Assembly (NCBI GenBank): GCA_000155695.1
Contig: DS990592.1
Location: 4,988,538-5,052,537 of the forward strand
Direction of reading: 5' to 3'
Length of the DNA: 64,000 nt
DNA from: Verrucomicrobiia bacterium DG1235
GTDB taxonomy: Bacteria > Verrucomicrobiota > Verrucomicrobiia > Opitutales > Opitutaceae
Shown here: piece by piece, positions 8,239 to 16,487 of the stretch
Position numbering within the stretch: position 1 is the first letter of the stretch
Layout: every line of letters starts with the position of its first letter
Notes under the pieces: generated by a model
Databases searched by the model: none
Told to the model about the DNA's origin: nothing
What the model saw: only the letters and a program-made list of their open reading frames with translations
Made by a program: the position numbers and the translations under genes

Positions 8239-8257
8239 TTCAATCCTTTGGATTGAA
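8239..8257. other. small hairpin between xylanase B and the hybrid kinase
   Basis: Perfect 8-bp stem (ttcaatcc / ggattgaa) with a TTT loop, located 8 bases after the kinase stop on the minus strand. There is no T-run after it in either direction, so it is either a weak processing site or chance. Confidence 0.3.
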
Positions 8258-8264
8258 GTCTGAA

Positions 8265-10649
8265 CTACTTCTTGGAGGCGAGTTCGGCGAGCTTGCGGTT
8301 GAGCACGTCGAGGGGGACGGGCTTGCCGAGGACTTCGTCGATGTACTCGGGCTTTTCGCCGGAGTCTTTGATGAGATCTCCGAAGCCGGTGATCATGTAA
8401 ATGGGGGTATGCGGGGCGACGCGTTTGATGGCGGCGGCGAGTTGGTCTCCGCTCATGAGCGGCATGGCTCTGTCTGTGATGACGAGGTCGTAGGTCTTGT
8501 CTTGGAAAGCGTCGATGGCGCTGTTGGGGTCTCCGTAGATGTCTACGGTGTGGCCTCCGCTGGCCAGGAGTTCGGAGATGACTTCGAGGAGGACCTCTTC
8601 GTCGTCTACGAGCATGATGCGGAGGGATTTTGTTTCGCCGGTCGCGCTCACGTGTGTCTCCTCTTTTTTCTCAGCTTTGACGGCGGGAAACTCCATGATG
8701 ATGCGTGTGCCGATTCCTTCTTTTGATTCGATGTTGAAGGTGCCGTGGTGTCGCTGGACGACGCCGAACACGATGGAGAGCCCTAGGCCGGTGCCGAGCT
8801 TGCCTTTGGTGGTGTAGAATGGCTCGAGGCATTTGCGACGCGTTTCTTCGTTCATGCCGCAGCCGCTGTCTGCGATTTCTATTCGGACGCGTTCGTCTCG
8901 GTCCGATACGCCGACGGTGATGTCGCCGTCGCGGGCCATGGCGTCTACGGCGTTGATGATGAGGTTGGTGAAGACTTGTCGCAGCTCCGGCTCGTTGCCC
9001 ATGATGGGGCGACCGGAGGACATGCTCATTTTGAAGTGGATGTTGAGGCCTTTGGCTTCCGCTTGGTTTTTCCAGCGGTGGCGGGTGAGCTCTTTGACTT
9101 GCCAGAGCAGCTCGTCTGGGAGGATCTGGATGAATTCTTCTGGGGAGTTTTGGGAGCGGTAGAATTCGCGGAGTCGGCTGACGACGGCGGCTCCGTCCTG
9201 TGCGGCTACTTGGATTTTCTTGAGGTAGGAGGTGAGCTTGCCCTTGTCCTGCATGGTCTTGGGGACGGTGAGGAGGAGCTCGGAGAAGCCTAGGATGGGG
9301 GCGAGGAGATTGTTGAAGTCGTGGGCGATGCCGGAGGCCATTTGTCCGAGGGCTCTCAGGGATTCTTGCTGGATGAGGTTTTTCTGGGTTTCCTTGAGGT
9401 CTGAGAGGGCTTTCTGGAGTTCGTCGTTTTTCTTGGCGAGCTCGTCTGAGACGGTGCGGACTTCGGTGGCGTCTTCGAGGATGACGGCGAAGTAGTTGGC
9501 GGAGCCGGTGTCGTCTCGCAGGGGAATGAGGTCTGCGTTTGCCCAGAAGGCGTCGCCGCTTTTGCGGTAGAGAAGGAGGTTTCCGTTGTGTTCTTTTTGT
9601 TCCTGGAGGGATTCTTCGATGTCGAGAATGGCCCGGGCGTTGGTCTTGGGTCCGTGGAGGCAGGCGAGCGAGGAGCCGGCGACGCGGGAGTAGCGGTAGC
9701 CGGTCATGTGCTCGAAGGCGCGGTTTGCGTAGCAGATGCGGAAGCTGGGCCCGACTTTCATGAGCAGGAGCACGGACTCTTTGACGAGCTCGACGGAGGT
9801 TTTGAGCAGGTCCATGGCCGGGTTGTTTCCCTCGACGGTCATGTTCTTGGCTTCGATGACGAGCTTGGTTTGGGAAGCGTCGCGTCGGGCGGAGAGCAGG
9901 ATGGACTTGATGCGGTCGCTTTTTGCCTGGAAGCGTATGATGCAGGATTTGACGGAGTGGGCCTGCTGGGCGTCCTTGAGGAAGTTTTCCAGTCGCTCGG
10001 CGTCGGTGGGGACAACGATTTCGCTGATGTTGAGATCCTTGAATTGCTCGATGTTTATTCCGAGCAGCTCGGCCCAGCTGACGGATGCGGTTTTGAAGCG
10101 TCCGTCGAAAGCGTGGGTGGAGGATAGGTTGAGATTGACCGGGAAGGCTTTGGCGCTGGACGGGGAGTCGCTGGTCTGGACGGCCTTGAGCACAATGCGT
10201 GTCTGCTCGGCGTCGGTGGAAATGTAGATGGGGAAGGCCTTGAGGAGGAGGGCTTGTCCGGCTGATCCGGGGGCGCCGAGCGCGACGCGGAATTCGTGGG
10301 ATGCGGCGGCGGGGTCGAGGTTTACGAGCCAGCTTTTGAGGGCGGGGCCGTCGTTTACGAGAAGGGAAAGTGAGGTGGCTTTGGCTTGGCCGGGAGCGAG
10401 TCCCCAGACGCGGTCTGCGTTGGCGTCGCAATCGATGAAGGCGAGCGAGCCGTCGTGGAGCGAGTAGGCGGCGTTTTCGCCGGGAGTGCTGAGCTTCGCG
10501 AAGAAGGGCCAGTCGAGTACGACGGGATTCGGGCTTTGCTCGGATTTGGGTTCCGTGGAAAGGGCGCGTTCGCTCCTAGCTTCGGATTCGGCGGGAAGGC
10601 GCGATCCGTTGTGGGGCTGTTGTTTTTTGCTATGGCTCTCGCTAAGCAT
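8265..10649 (-). CDS. hybrid sensor histidine kinase (PAS domains, kinase, receiver)
   Basis: Cytoplasmic-looking sensor of 794 residues with no membrane helix. Two or three PAS-like regions occupy about 50-160, 180-270 and 285-400; the last is clearest (ICYANRAFEHMTGY and a GDAFWANADLIPLRD motif, followed by an A-V-I-L-E-D-A-T ending). A short coiled coil leads to the H-box with H443 (GIAHDFNNLLAP), an N-box (NLIINAVDA, about 562-570), the D-S-G-C-G-M motif near 594 and GTGLGLSIV near 619. A receiver domain begins about residue 676 with the phospho-acceptor D726 in VITDRAMP. It lies downstream of a LuxR-type regulator on the same strand, separated by two hairpins. The signal sensed is unknown. 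Confidence 0.9.
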   Translation of the reverse strand: MLSESHSKKQQPHNGSRLPAESEARSERALSTEPKSEQSPNPVVLDWPFFAKLSTPGENAAYSLHDGSLAFIDCDANADRVWGLAPGQAKATSLSLLVNDGPALKSWLVNLDPAAASHEFRVALGAPGSAGQALLLKAFPIYISTDAEQTRIVLKAVQTSDSPSSAKAFPVNLNLSSTHAFDGRFKTASVSWAELLGINIEQFKDLNISEIVVPTDAERLENFLKDAQQAHSVKSCIIRFQAKSDRIKSILLSARRDASQTKLVIEAKNMTVEGNNPAMDLLKTSVELVKESVLLLMKVGPSFRICYANRAFEHMTGYRYSRVAGSSLACLHGPKTNARAILDIEESLQEQKEHNGNLLLYRKSGDAFWANADLIPLRDDTGSANYFAVILEDATEVRTVSDELAKKNDELQKALSDLKETQKNLIQQESLRALGQMASGIAHDFNNLLAPILGFSELLLTVPKTMQDKGKLTSYLKKIQVAAQDGAAVVSRLREFYRSQNSPEEFIQILPDELLWQVKELTRHRWKNQAEAKGLNIHFKMSMSSGRPIMGNEPELRQVFTNLIINAVDAMARDGDITVGVSDRDERVRIEIADSGCGMNEETRRKCLEPFYTTKGKLGTGLGLSIVFGVVQRHHGTFNIESKEGIGTRIIMEFPAVKAEKKEETHVSATGETKSLRIMLVDDEEVLLEVISELLASGGHTVDIYGDPNSAIDAFQDKTYDLVITDRAMPLMSGDQLAAAIKRVAPHTPIYMITGFGDLIKDSGEKPEYIDEVLGKPVPLDVLNRKLAELASKK

Positions 10650-10680
10650 ACTGTCCGTCCGTGGGTAGTGCTTTGGTGGT

Positions 10681-10706
10681 AAAATGGGCTAAGTCCTTTT
10701 AGCCCA
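10681..10706 (-). terminator. terminator-like hairpin after the LuxR regulator
   Basis: Stem tgggctaa (10685-10692) with ttagccca (10699-10706), loop of six. Read on the minus strand it is followed by ATTTT. It falls between the LuxR-type regulator and the hybrid kinase and would end the regulator transcript. Confidence 0.6.
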
Positions 10707-10708
10707 CG

Positions 10709-10739
10709 GCCGAGTTCGGGAATGGTACCCGAGCTCGGC
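10709..10739. other. GC-rich hairpin between regulator and kinase
   Basis: Twelve-base arms (10709-10720 and 10728-10739) pair with one wobble position around a seven-base loop. No T-run follows in either direction. On the minus strand it comes just before the terminator-like hairpin at 10681-10706, so it may help stop or stabilise the regulator mRNA. Confidence 0.45.
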
Positions 10740-10830
10740 TGTTGGTGAAATTTCATCGAGCGGTCGCTGTGGGGCGGATCCGTCCGGTGATGCTTGATTG
10801 GAATAGTTTTTTTGGGGCCTGCGCGGCTGA

Positions 10831-11469
10831 TCAAGAGAGCGAGATGAGCTCGTGCTTGATGGCGTAGCGGGTGAGGGCTGCTACGTCGTGCAGGTTGAGC
10901 TTGCGCATGATGTTCGTGCGGTGGTTGTCCACGGTGCGAACGGAGATGTTCAAGCGGGAAGCGATTTCCTTCGTGGAGAAGGATTCGGCCACGAGCTGCA
11001 GTATTTGCTTTTCGCGATCGGAAAGTGGGATTTCGCTGGATGCGGCATCCGGGTTGAGGATGAGGGAGCGCATCACGCTGGCCATTTTCGGGCCGATGAA
11101 GGTGCCTCCGCCTGAGATGATATCGAGAGCTTTCTTGAACTCATCGAAGCCGTCCATCTTGTCGACATATCCTTGCGCTCCGGCCGACAGCAGTTCGCGG
11201 ATGTTCGCGGAGCTCGCTCTTCCGGAGAAGACGAGGACTTTGACACCGGGTACGTGCAGGGTAAGGCCACGCAGAACTTCTGTTCCGCTGAGCTCAGGAA
11301 GGCCAACATCGAGGATGACGATCTCGGGTTTTAGCTTTATACACCCTTGCAATCCTTCCTCGCCGGTCCCGAAGGAGCCCACAATCTCATAGCCCGGAAG
11401 CATGGATATGAACTCCGAGACCATTTCTCGGATTGCTGTTTGATCTTCGATTATTACGACGCTTTTCAT
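10831..11469 (-). CDS. LuxR/NarL-type response regulator
   Basis: Two-domain response regulator, 212 residues from the ATG at 11469, where the product begins MKSVVIIEDQ; a longer reading to 11508 adds basic residues without family match. The receiver carries the acidic pair (ED), the phospho-acceptor aspartate in VILDVGLPELSG, and a lysine in GYVDKMDGF. The C-terminal LuxR helix-turn-helix has LSDREKQILQLVAESFSTKEIA followed by SVRTVDNHRTNIMRKL. Its position just upstream of the hybrid kinase on the same strand makes that kinase a plausible partner, though the kinase already has its own receiver. Targets unknown. Confidence 0.93.
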   Translation of the reverse strand: MKSVVIIEDQTAIREMVSEFISMLPGYEIVGSFGTGEEGLQGCIKLKPEIVILDVGLPELSGTEVLRGLTLHVPGVKVLVFSGRASSANIRELLSAGAQGYVDKMDGFDEFKKALDIISGGGTFIGPKMASVMRSLILNPDAASSEIPLSDREKQILQLVAESFSTKEIASRLNISVRTVDNHRTNIMRKLNLHDVAALTRYAIKHELISLS

Positions 11470-11873
11470 TATAAGAGATTTCCTTTTGCTCCTTTGAATT
11501 ACGGACATGGGAATCTTTTCTTAAGCGCCAATGCGCAGGATCCTTGGTTGGCTAGGCTCTTTTGCGACCGGGCGTTGCGGAGGTTCTAGCAGGGTGGGTA
11601 GCTGATATGCGTCTGGATTCACACGAGTTTAAGGTAGTTTTCGCCGTTTGACGGGTGAGGTGTTAAATTTGGATTAAATCTCAGATAACTGTGTTTGGGT
11701 TGAGCGTCGGGAGGAAAAAATCGCGAATGGGGGCGAGCTTTTGGGAATGGGCATGAAAAAGACGGGCTCCGGTTTCCCAGAGCCCGCCATCCTATTCCTG
11801 CACCACAAATTAAAATGAGTGGGGGTCTTTGCTGTTTATATACTACTACCTGATTAACTGATTACCTGAAAAC
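11470..11873. other. intergenic region upstream of the LuxR regulator
   Basis: About 400 bases without a supported gene. It holds a minus-strand terminator at 11754-11786 and presumably the regulator's promoter. Short open frames here have no recognisable product. Confidence 0.5.
11754..11786 (-). terminator. terminator of the MamK-like gene
   Basis: Arms cgggctc (11763-11769) and gagcccg (11780-11786) with a ten-base loop. On the minus strand the hairpin is followed by TCTTTTTCA. It lies about 90 bases past the stop codon of the actin-like gene. Confidence 0.75.
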
Positions 11874-12992
11874 CTATCGCAGCAGGGTTTGCCACTGGCG
11901 TTCCTTGGCCTGGAAGGCGGCTTTGATGGCGCCGCTGGCTACGCGAGTCTTGTAGTCTTCGCCTACGCTGGTGACGACGCAGCCTTCAAAGCCTTCATCG
12001 GAGAGGAGCTTCTGGAGGGAGGCGTCGAGTCCCTTGATCATGCTGCCGCCGCCGGTGATGATGATGTTTTGGAGCAGATCGGGAATGCTGTCCGGATCGG
12101 CCTTTACGATGAGGGCGCGGACTGCTTCGTAGATCTTGCCGAGAAGCTTGTCGCATGCGGCGCCTACGGCGTCGGCCACTTCGAGCTGCTTGATCTTGCC
12201 GCTGATCATCACGGGGTGGGTGGCGTCCTTGGTGGAGCCTTGTACGAAAGAGTGCTTTTCCTTGATCTCGCGACACTTGGCGATGGAGACCTGGCTGTCT
12301 GGGTACTTGTTGAGGAGGGATTCCTGGATCATCTCGTCAACGGAGTCTCCGGCGAAGGCGAAGGAAATCTGGTCTTCGGCGGAGGGGTAGTAGCCTTGGA
12401 TGAGGCAGACGTCGGTGGAGCCGGCCCCAATGTCGACGAAGAGCGAGTTGCAGACTGGGTCGACGTAGTCGCTCTTGACGAGCTGCGCTTCTTCTCGGGA
12501 GCCGAGGGCTGCGAGGAATGGCTCGGGGATGAGGATGACCTTGTCGAAAATTCCGGTGACGGCGAGGCGGGTGTTTTCGCGCGCTTCAGCGTCGGCGTTG
12601 GCGGGCATGCCGATGACGGCGCGGACTTCTGCGTCTGGGGAGATGCCGGCGGTCTGCTTGATGTGTACGAGGAAGTCGCGGGCCGCGTCCATATCGGCGA
12701 TGATTCCGTCGCGCAGGGGTTGGACGAGGTTTAGGTGCAGCTTGTATTTAAGGGCAAGCTCTCCGTAAAGTGTGGTGGCGTCTCCGGGGATGATGCCTGG
12801 GAGGATGCCTTCGGTGGTGTAGCCGACGATGGAGGGGATGAGCTCCGAGGCGTCGACTTTGCCGGTGGTTGGTTTGGCGACTTGGATGCACGTAGTATTG
12901 GTGCCGAGGTCGAGTCCGACAAGAAGGAGATCGTTGGTGGTCTTCTTCGCTTTGGTTTTTTTTGGGGCGGTTTTGGATGTTGTGATACTCAT
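11874..12992 (-). CDS. MamK/MreB-like bacterial actin
   Basis: Actin-fold ATPase of 372 residues expected to polymerise into filaments. A lysine-rich tail (1-20) precedes phosphate-1 motif GLDLGTNTT (26-34), a catalytic-type glutamate E158 in IPEPFLAA, phosphate-2 VDIGAGSTD (186-194) and the adenosine motif IIITGGGSMIKG (310-321). By remembered sequence, the pattern through IPSIVGY, LQPLRDG-like VQPLRDGIIAD, AVIGMPA and EKHSFV matches MamK of magnetotactic bacteria better than MreB. Other magnetosome genes are absent here. The nearest upstream gene on the same strand, 57 bases away, encodes an unknown helical protein, so the pair probably forms an operon. Filament role (positioning, DNA or compartment) cannot be told from sequence. 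Confidence 0.85.
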   Translation of the reverse strand: MSITTSKTAPKKTKAKKTTNDLLLVGLDLGTNTTCIQVAKPTTGKVDASELIPSIVGYTTEGILPGIIPGDATTLYGELALKYKLHLNLVQPLRDGIIADMDAARDFLVHIKQTAGISPDAEVRAVIGMPANADAEARENTRLAVTGIFDKVILIPEPFLAALGSREEAQLVKSDYVDPVCNSLFVDIGAGSTDVCLIQGYYPSAEDQISFAFAGDSVDEMIQESLLNKYPDSQVSIAKCREIKEKHSFVQGSTKDATHPVMISGKIKQLEVADAVGAACDKLLGKIYEAVRALIVKADPDSIPDLLQNIIITGGGSMIKGLDASLQKLLSDEGFEGCVVTSVGEDYKTRVASGAIKAAFQAKERQWQTLLR

Positions 12993-13049
12993 TTTTTGTG
13001 GTCGGTTAGATTTCTAATATTATGATGCAGGTAGACGTCTCGCGCTGAA

Positions 13050-13652
13050 CTAGGCTTTTAGGATAGGATCGATATTTGCTTCGTTCATGCCTTGTACGAT
13101 GTCGTCTAGTGAAAGGATGGAATCGGCGAGCGCTTCGCTGTCGGTCTCTTGGAGGGCGTCGATCATGTCGCTCACGTTGCCGAGCTTGACGCGGCGATCG
13201 CCGGTGTTGAATCCGAGGGGCGTGTGCTTTTGCTCCTCGCTGTAGGAGGGGCGAACCCATGAGCCGGCGAGCTCTTCCTGGCGCTTGACTTTATTTTCCT
13301 CGAGTTTGGTGACGTAAAGGGAGCGGTATTTGGAGGCGATACGTTCCTCGACTTGCGGGATGATGCGCTTGACGAGGGTTTCCTTGAAAAGTTTTTGCAG
13401 CTTGTGGCCTTGGTCGACGATGCTCTGCTCGCGGGTGAACATGTCGCGCAGGTCGGCTTTGGCGTCTTCCTTCAGACCTGAAGGGAGCATTTGCATCCAC
13501 AGTTTGATCAGCGGCGGAAGCTCCTCTTTAATGATGCGACGCGACTCCCATTCCTTGCCGTCACGGTGGAGGATGCAGGCGCTGCGGAAACGTTCTACGA
13601 TAGCGTCCCAACGCTGCTGCGCACGGTCTGTCACTTTCATTGATGCGATCAT
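13050..13652 (-). CDS. unknown helical protein in operon with the MamK-like actin
   Basis: No family recognised. About 200 residues, highly charged, predicted mostly helical, no signal peptide or membrane segment. The N-terminal part has a W-D-A-I-V-E-R-F-R-S pattern and a long acidic/basic helix (about 100-135) that could form a coiled coil; the C-terminus is acidic (IDALQETDSEAL, LDDIVQGMNEA). The start is uncertain: a TTG at 13670, ATG at 13652 and ATG at 13640 are all in frame, and 13652 is used here. It is the first gene of a two-gene unit with the actin, so it may be a filament regulator, adaptor or cargo-binding protein; this is inference from position only. Confidence 0.7.
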   Translation of the reverse strand: MIASMKVTDRAQQRWDAIVERFRSACILHRDGKEWESRRIIKEELPPLIKLWMQMLPSGLKEDAKADLRDMFTREQSIVDQGHKLQKLFKETLVKRIIPQVEERIASKYRSLYVTKLEENKVKRQEELAGSWVRPSYSEEQKHTPLGFNTGDRRVKLGNVSDMIDALQETDSEALADSILSLDDIVQGMNEANIDPILKA

Positions 13653-13670
13653 AAGGTTTACGGCGCCCAA

Positions 13671-14089
13671 CTTAGCTTTTGGCGTGCCAACTTATGTAAG
13701 TCGTTGGAAGACAACGCGAATGTTGTCTAGGGAAAATTTCTTCCTGCGGGAACTCGGCAGAAAGGTACCGCTATTTCCGCAAAGCGAATCGTTTTTGCCT
13801 AGGGTCTGGCAGCTAGCGATTCTTAGAGAGGAATCGTTCTGGCGGGGGAGAGCGGAAACGGGGCGGCGGGGGATCGGGAGGAGGGGAAGCGTTGCTGGGG
13901 CGCGAAACGTGTAACGTTGCGCATTTCGTGTGCCAGAGGGGTTTTGCGGGCTGCGGGCTGGGTAGTGGGGAATGGTGAGGTGGAGGGCGAGGTGGGGGGA
14001 GTGGACTGCGGGGTGGGGAGTGGTGAGTTGGGGAAAAGGCTGAGTGGGAGTGACTTGGCGGGAGGGGCTGCGGGGATTGTTGGGAGAGC
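13671..14089. other. intergenic region with dispersed repeat copy 2 and G-rich tract
   Basis: About 420 bases without a supported gene; the long basic open frame on the minus strand is an artefact of GC bias. It contains repeat copy 2 (13877-13950) and a G-rich low-complexity tract from about 13950 to 14045 built of gtggggag-like units. The promoter of the unknown gene/actin pair should lie near 13660-13800. Confidence 0.55.
13877..13950 (+). repeat. dispersed repeat, copy 2 (hairpin core)
   Basis: Matches 2728-2816 in order and orientation. The core at 13899-13921 folds as GCGC, a GA bulge, AACGT, loop GTA, ACGTT, GCGC, giving nine pairs; this copy is the intact one. Located upstream of the actin operon. 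Confidence 0.65.
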
Positions 14090-14833
14090 TTACTCGAATT
14101 GGGCGCGGAAGGTGGCGAGGTCGTTTTGGAGGGTGGCGATGGTGATGGATTGTTGGGCGAGGGTGGATTCGAGGGCGGAAACTTTCGTCTCGAGGGTGGA
14201 GACGGTGGATTCGAGGGTGGCGATGCGGGTTTCGGCTTCGGCGGGGAGGGTGAGGGCGACGTCGACTTTGACGGGGGCGCTGGCGGGCGCGGCTGAGGTA
14301 AGAGCTTCGAGGTCGGGTGGGCCGGAGAGGAGGTGGGTGAAGCGGGAGTCTTTTTTGCCGAGTTGGCGGGGGAGCTCGAGGATGAGGGGCGTTGCGCGGG
14401 AGGAGAGTTGGTCGAGCTCCTCGCGCATCGAATCGAGGCCGCCGATCGGGCACATGCGCTCGCAGCGGGTGCGGAGCTCGCCGGCGGTTTGGGGGCCGCG
14501 AAGGAGGAGTTCTGCGAGGATGGCGATCTGGGGCTTGGGGATGGGATAGACGGTGTCGAGGTTGTGCTTGTATTTGGCGACTCGGGCGACGGTTTGGGTG
14601 ACGAGGAGGACGAGGTGCTTGTGGCGGAGCGACTCGATTGCGGCGGCGACGACTTCGTCGTCGAGGTCGAGCACGGGGGCGCGGTTGCTCTTTTGGTTGC
14701 AGGCGTTTACGAGGGAATTGAGGGTGAGCGGGTAGATGTCCGGCGTGGTGGCTTCCTTTTCGATGAGGCAGCCGAGGATGCGGGTTTCAACTAGCGAGAG
14801 GGGTTCGTGGGGGAGTGATGATTCGTCGCTCAT
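14090..14833 (-). CDS. YceH family (DUF480) winged-helix protein
   Basis: Protein of 247 residues. The start at 14833 gives MSDESSLPHEPLSLVETRILGC, close to the usual N-terminus; a longer frame to 14938 adds unrelated residues. Diagnostic stretches of the family are visible: LIEKEATTPDIYPLTLNSLVNACNQKSNR (first winged helix) and ILAELLLRGPQTAGELRTRCERM (second winged helix). The last 50 residues form a heptad-rich coiled coil (repeated TLEST and ALEST motifs), probably for self-association. No signal peptide. The molecular role of the family is not firmly known. Confidence 0.92.
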   Translation of the reverse strand: MSDESSLPHEPLSLVETRILGCLIEKEATTPDIYPLTLNSLVNACNQKSNRAPVLDLDDEVVAAAIESLRHKHLVLLVTQTVARVAKYKHNLDTVYPIPKPQIAILAELLLRGPQTAGELRTRCERMCPIGGLDSMREELDQLSSRATPLILELPRQLGKKDSRFTHLLSGPPDLEALTSAAPASAPVKVDVALTLPAEAETRIATLESTVSTLETKVSALESTLAQQSITIATLQNDLATFRAQFE

Positions 14834-15030
14834 GGGAGTAAGCGCTAGCGCAGCGTGGGATGGGGTACAATATCGGTTTGGATCAAGATGGAGTGTGAAT
14901 CTGGCGTCTTGTGCAGGAAGGGCGCAACATTGTTGCAAAGCTCGCAGTCTATAAACACTTTACACGGTCTGCTCTTCCGATTGGAACTCTTGCCAGACAA
15001 TCCCTGAACCCAAACCCTGTTGTACGAAGA

Positions 15031-15462
15031 ATGAAAAGGAGAGAGAACTTTCGCGGTAAGAAGTCTGGCTTTACGCTTATTGAAATGCTTTTGGTGCTGG
15101 CTCTGCTCGGGATGCTGGTGGGGTTTGCGGTGATGAAGTCGGACCAGATTTTTGGCGGAAACCAGGTGGCGATCACTGAGATGAAGGTGAAGGAGTCCTT
15201 TAGTGTGCCGCTATTCAAGTATCGCGCGGATACTGGGAACTATCCTACGACGCAGCAGGGGATTAAGGCTTTGCTGCAAAAGCCGGGGGATGACCGTGGT
15301 CGGTGGAAGGGGCCTTATGTAAACAAGCCGGACGACCTGATAGACTTTTGGGGGAACGAGTTGAAGTATCGTTTTCCGGGGACTAAAAACGTGGGCAGTT
15401 ACGACTTGTATTCACTCGGACCTGATGGAGTCGAATCGGGAGACGATATCGGTAACTGGTAG
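15031..15462 (+). CDS. gspG: type II secretion major pseudopilin GspG
   Basis: Main subunit of the periplasmic pseudopilus that drives type II secretion. The ATG at 15031 gives a 143-residue product with a short basic leader, the prepilin-peptidase site KSG/FTLIEMLLVLALLGMLVG and a hydrophobic helix. The C-terminal half has the family's NYPTTQQGIKALL and WKGPYVNK motifs, and a SLGPDG(V)E(S)GDDIGNW ending, the calcium-binding tail of GspG. First gene of an eleven-gene operon (to 25854). Confidence 0.95.
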   Translation: MKRRENFRGKKSGFTLIEMLLVLALLGMLVGFAVMKSDQIFGGNQVAITEMKVKESFSVPLFKYRADTGNYPTTQQGIKALLQKPGDDRGRWKGPYVNKPDDLIDFWGNELKYRFPGTKNVGSYDLYSLGPDGVESGDDIGNW

Positions 15463-15502
15463 TTGTTAGTTCGATACCACGAGTTGGTGCGGGCAGCTCC
15501 TT

Positions 15503-16033
15503 ATGGCTGAATTCTCGAAATATAGCCGAAAGGGATTCACTCTGGTAGAGATGCTCTTGGCGATCGCTTTGGTGGCGATGCTTGGGTCTGTTTTTGTATT
15601 AAATGTGGGCACTCTTCTGCGTGACGGGGAATTGGAGACGCTGGAGAAGGAGTATTGGCGGGCGGTGGAGACGGCACGCATGGGAGCTGTATTCAAACAG
15701 CAACCACACTTTATCGAATGGGACGGGAAGGGGCGGCAGTTTTTGGTTCGCTCGGCGGGTTCGGTGGAGTCGTTCGAAATCGATACGGAGTCGATGGGCG
15801 ACGTGGAGGTGGAGGTGTTTTTTGAGGAGATCGCTCCGGAGAATAGTTACGTCTTGATTGGCGGGGAGCTGGTTTCGAAGCGGGAGATCGCGACGGTGGG
15901 GTTTTTCCCTGACGGGACTTGTTCGCCGTATACGGTGTCGCTGAAGATCGCGGGCTTCGAAACGCATTTTCAAATGGACCCGTGGACGGGAGTGCAGCTG
16001 GTGAATCCGAACGAGAATGAAATGGGGATCTAG
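15503..16033 (+). CDS. gspH: type II secretion minor pseudopilin GspH
   Basis: Minor pseudopilin of 176 residues. The leader MAEFSKYSRKG is cleaved before FTLVEMLLAIALVAMLGS. The rest is a beta-rich head (GVFVxxx-like strands, FFPDGTCSPYTVSLKI) typical of GspH/FimT. Assigned to GspH by order after gspG and by the head motif F-x-P-D-G. Its 3' end overlaps gspI by 17 bases. Confidence 0.85.
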   Translation: MAEFSKYSRKGFTLVEMLLAIALVAMLGSVFVLNVGTLLRDGELETLEKEYWRAVETARMGAVFKQQPHFIEWDGKGRQFLVRSAGSVESFEIDTESMGDVEVEVFFEEIAPENSYVLIGGELVSKREIATVGFFPDGTCSPYTVSLKIAGFETHFQMDPWTGVQLVNPNENEMGI

Positions 16034-16487
16034 AGCTGAGAGTGGCTTCACTTTGCTGGAGGTGATGGTGGCGATGGCGTTGTTTGTCATGGCGGTGACG
16101 GTGTTCTCGATGACTTACTTGAATACTTTGATGGCGATCGAGGGGACGCGCGGGGATCAGGCTTTGGAGCAGGATATGGCGGCGATTCGGCGTCAGGCTT
16201 TGCTGCTTTCGGATATCGAGGATGTCGAGGCGGGCGGAGATCTCGTAACGGGTGAGCATGGGTTGGCGCGCTGGAAAATTGAATACGAACCGACAGAGGT
16301 GGCGGATTTGTTTTTGGTGACGCTTTCTGTGGAGCTGGACCCGGTCGACAAGGAGAATGGGGCGACGGAAGCCGAGGAGACGTTTTATCTGACGCGCCCA
16401 ACTTGGTCGGAGCCGTTGGAGCGGGAGGAGCTGAGGGCGCGAACCCGAGAAAAGCTGTTGGATAGGCAGTTGAATTTGAGCCGATGA
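16017..16487 (+). CDS. gspI: type II secretion minor pseudopilin GspI
   Basis: Short minor pseudopilin, 156 residues, with leader MKWGSRAESG and helix FTLLEVMVAMALFVMAVTVF. Fits GspI by position (third pseudopilin) and the LLEVMVAMALF pattern. The head is acidic. It overlaps both neighbours (start inside gspH, end sharing ATGA with gspJ), so translation is probably coupled. Confidence 0.85.
   Translation: MKWGSRAESGFTLLEVMVAMALFVMAVTVFSMTYLNTLMAIEGTRGDQALEQDMAAIRRQALLLSDIEDVEAGGDLVTGEHGLARWKIEYEPTEVADLFLVTLSVELDPVDKENGATEAEETFYLTRPTWSEPLEREELRARTREKLLDRQLNLSR

Noticed and set aside
8239-8257. Terminator after the hybrid kinase
   Set aside because: Perfect small stem but no T-run on the minus strand side; kept only as an unassigned hairpin.
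11347-11589. Plus-strand frame of 80 codons opposite the LuxR regulator
   Set aside because: Mostly antisense to a certain gene.
11874-12992. Magnetosome island
   Set aside because: Only a MamK-like gene is present; no mamA, mamB, mamE or similar nearby.
13692-14453. Minus-strand frame of 253 codons across the repeat and yceH
   Set aside because: Very basic composition, no family, overlaps yceH in another frame.
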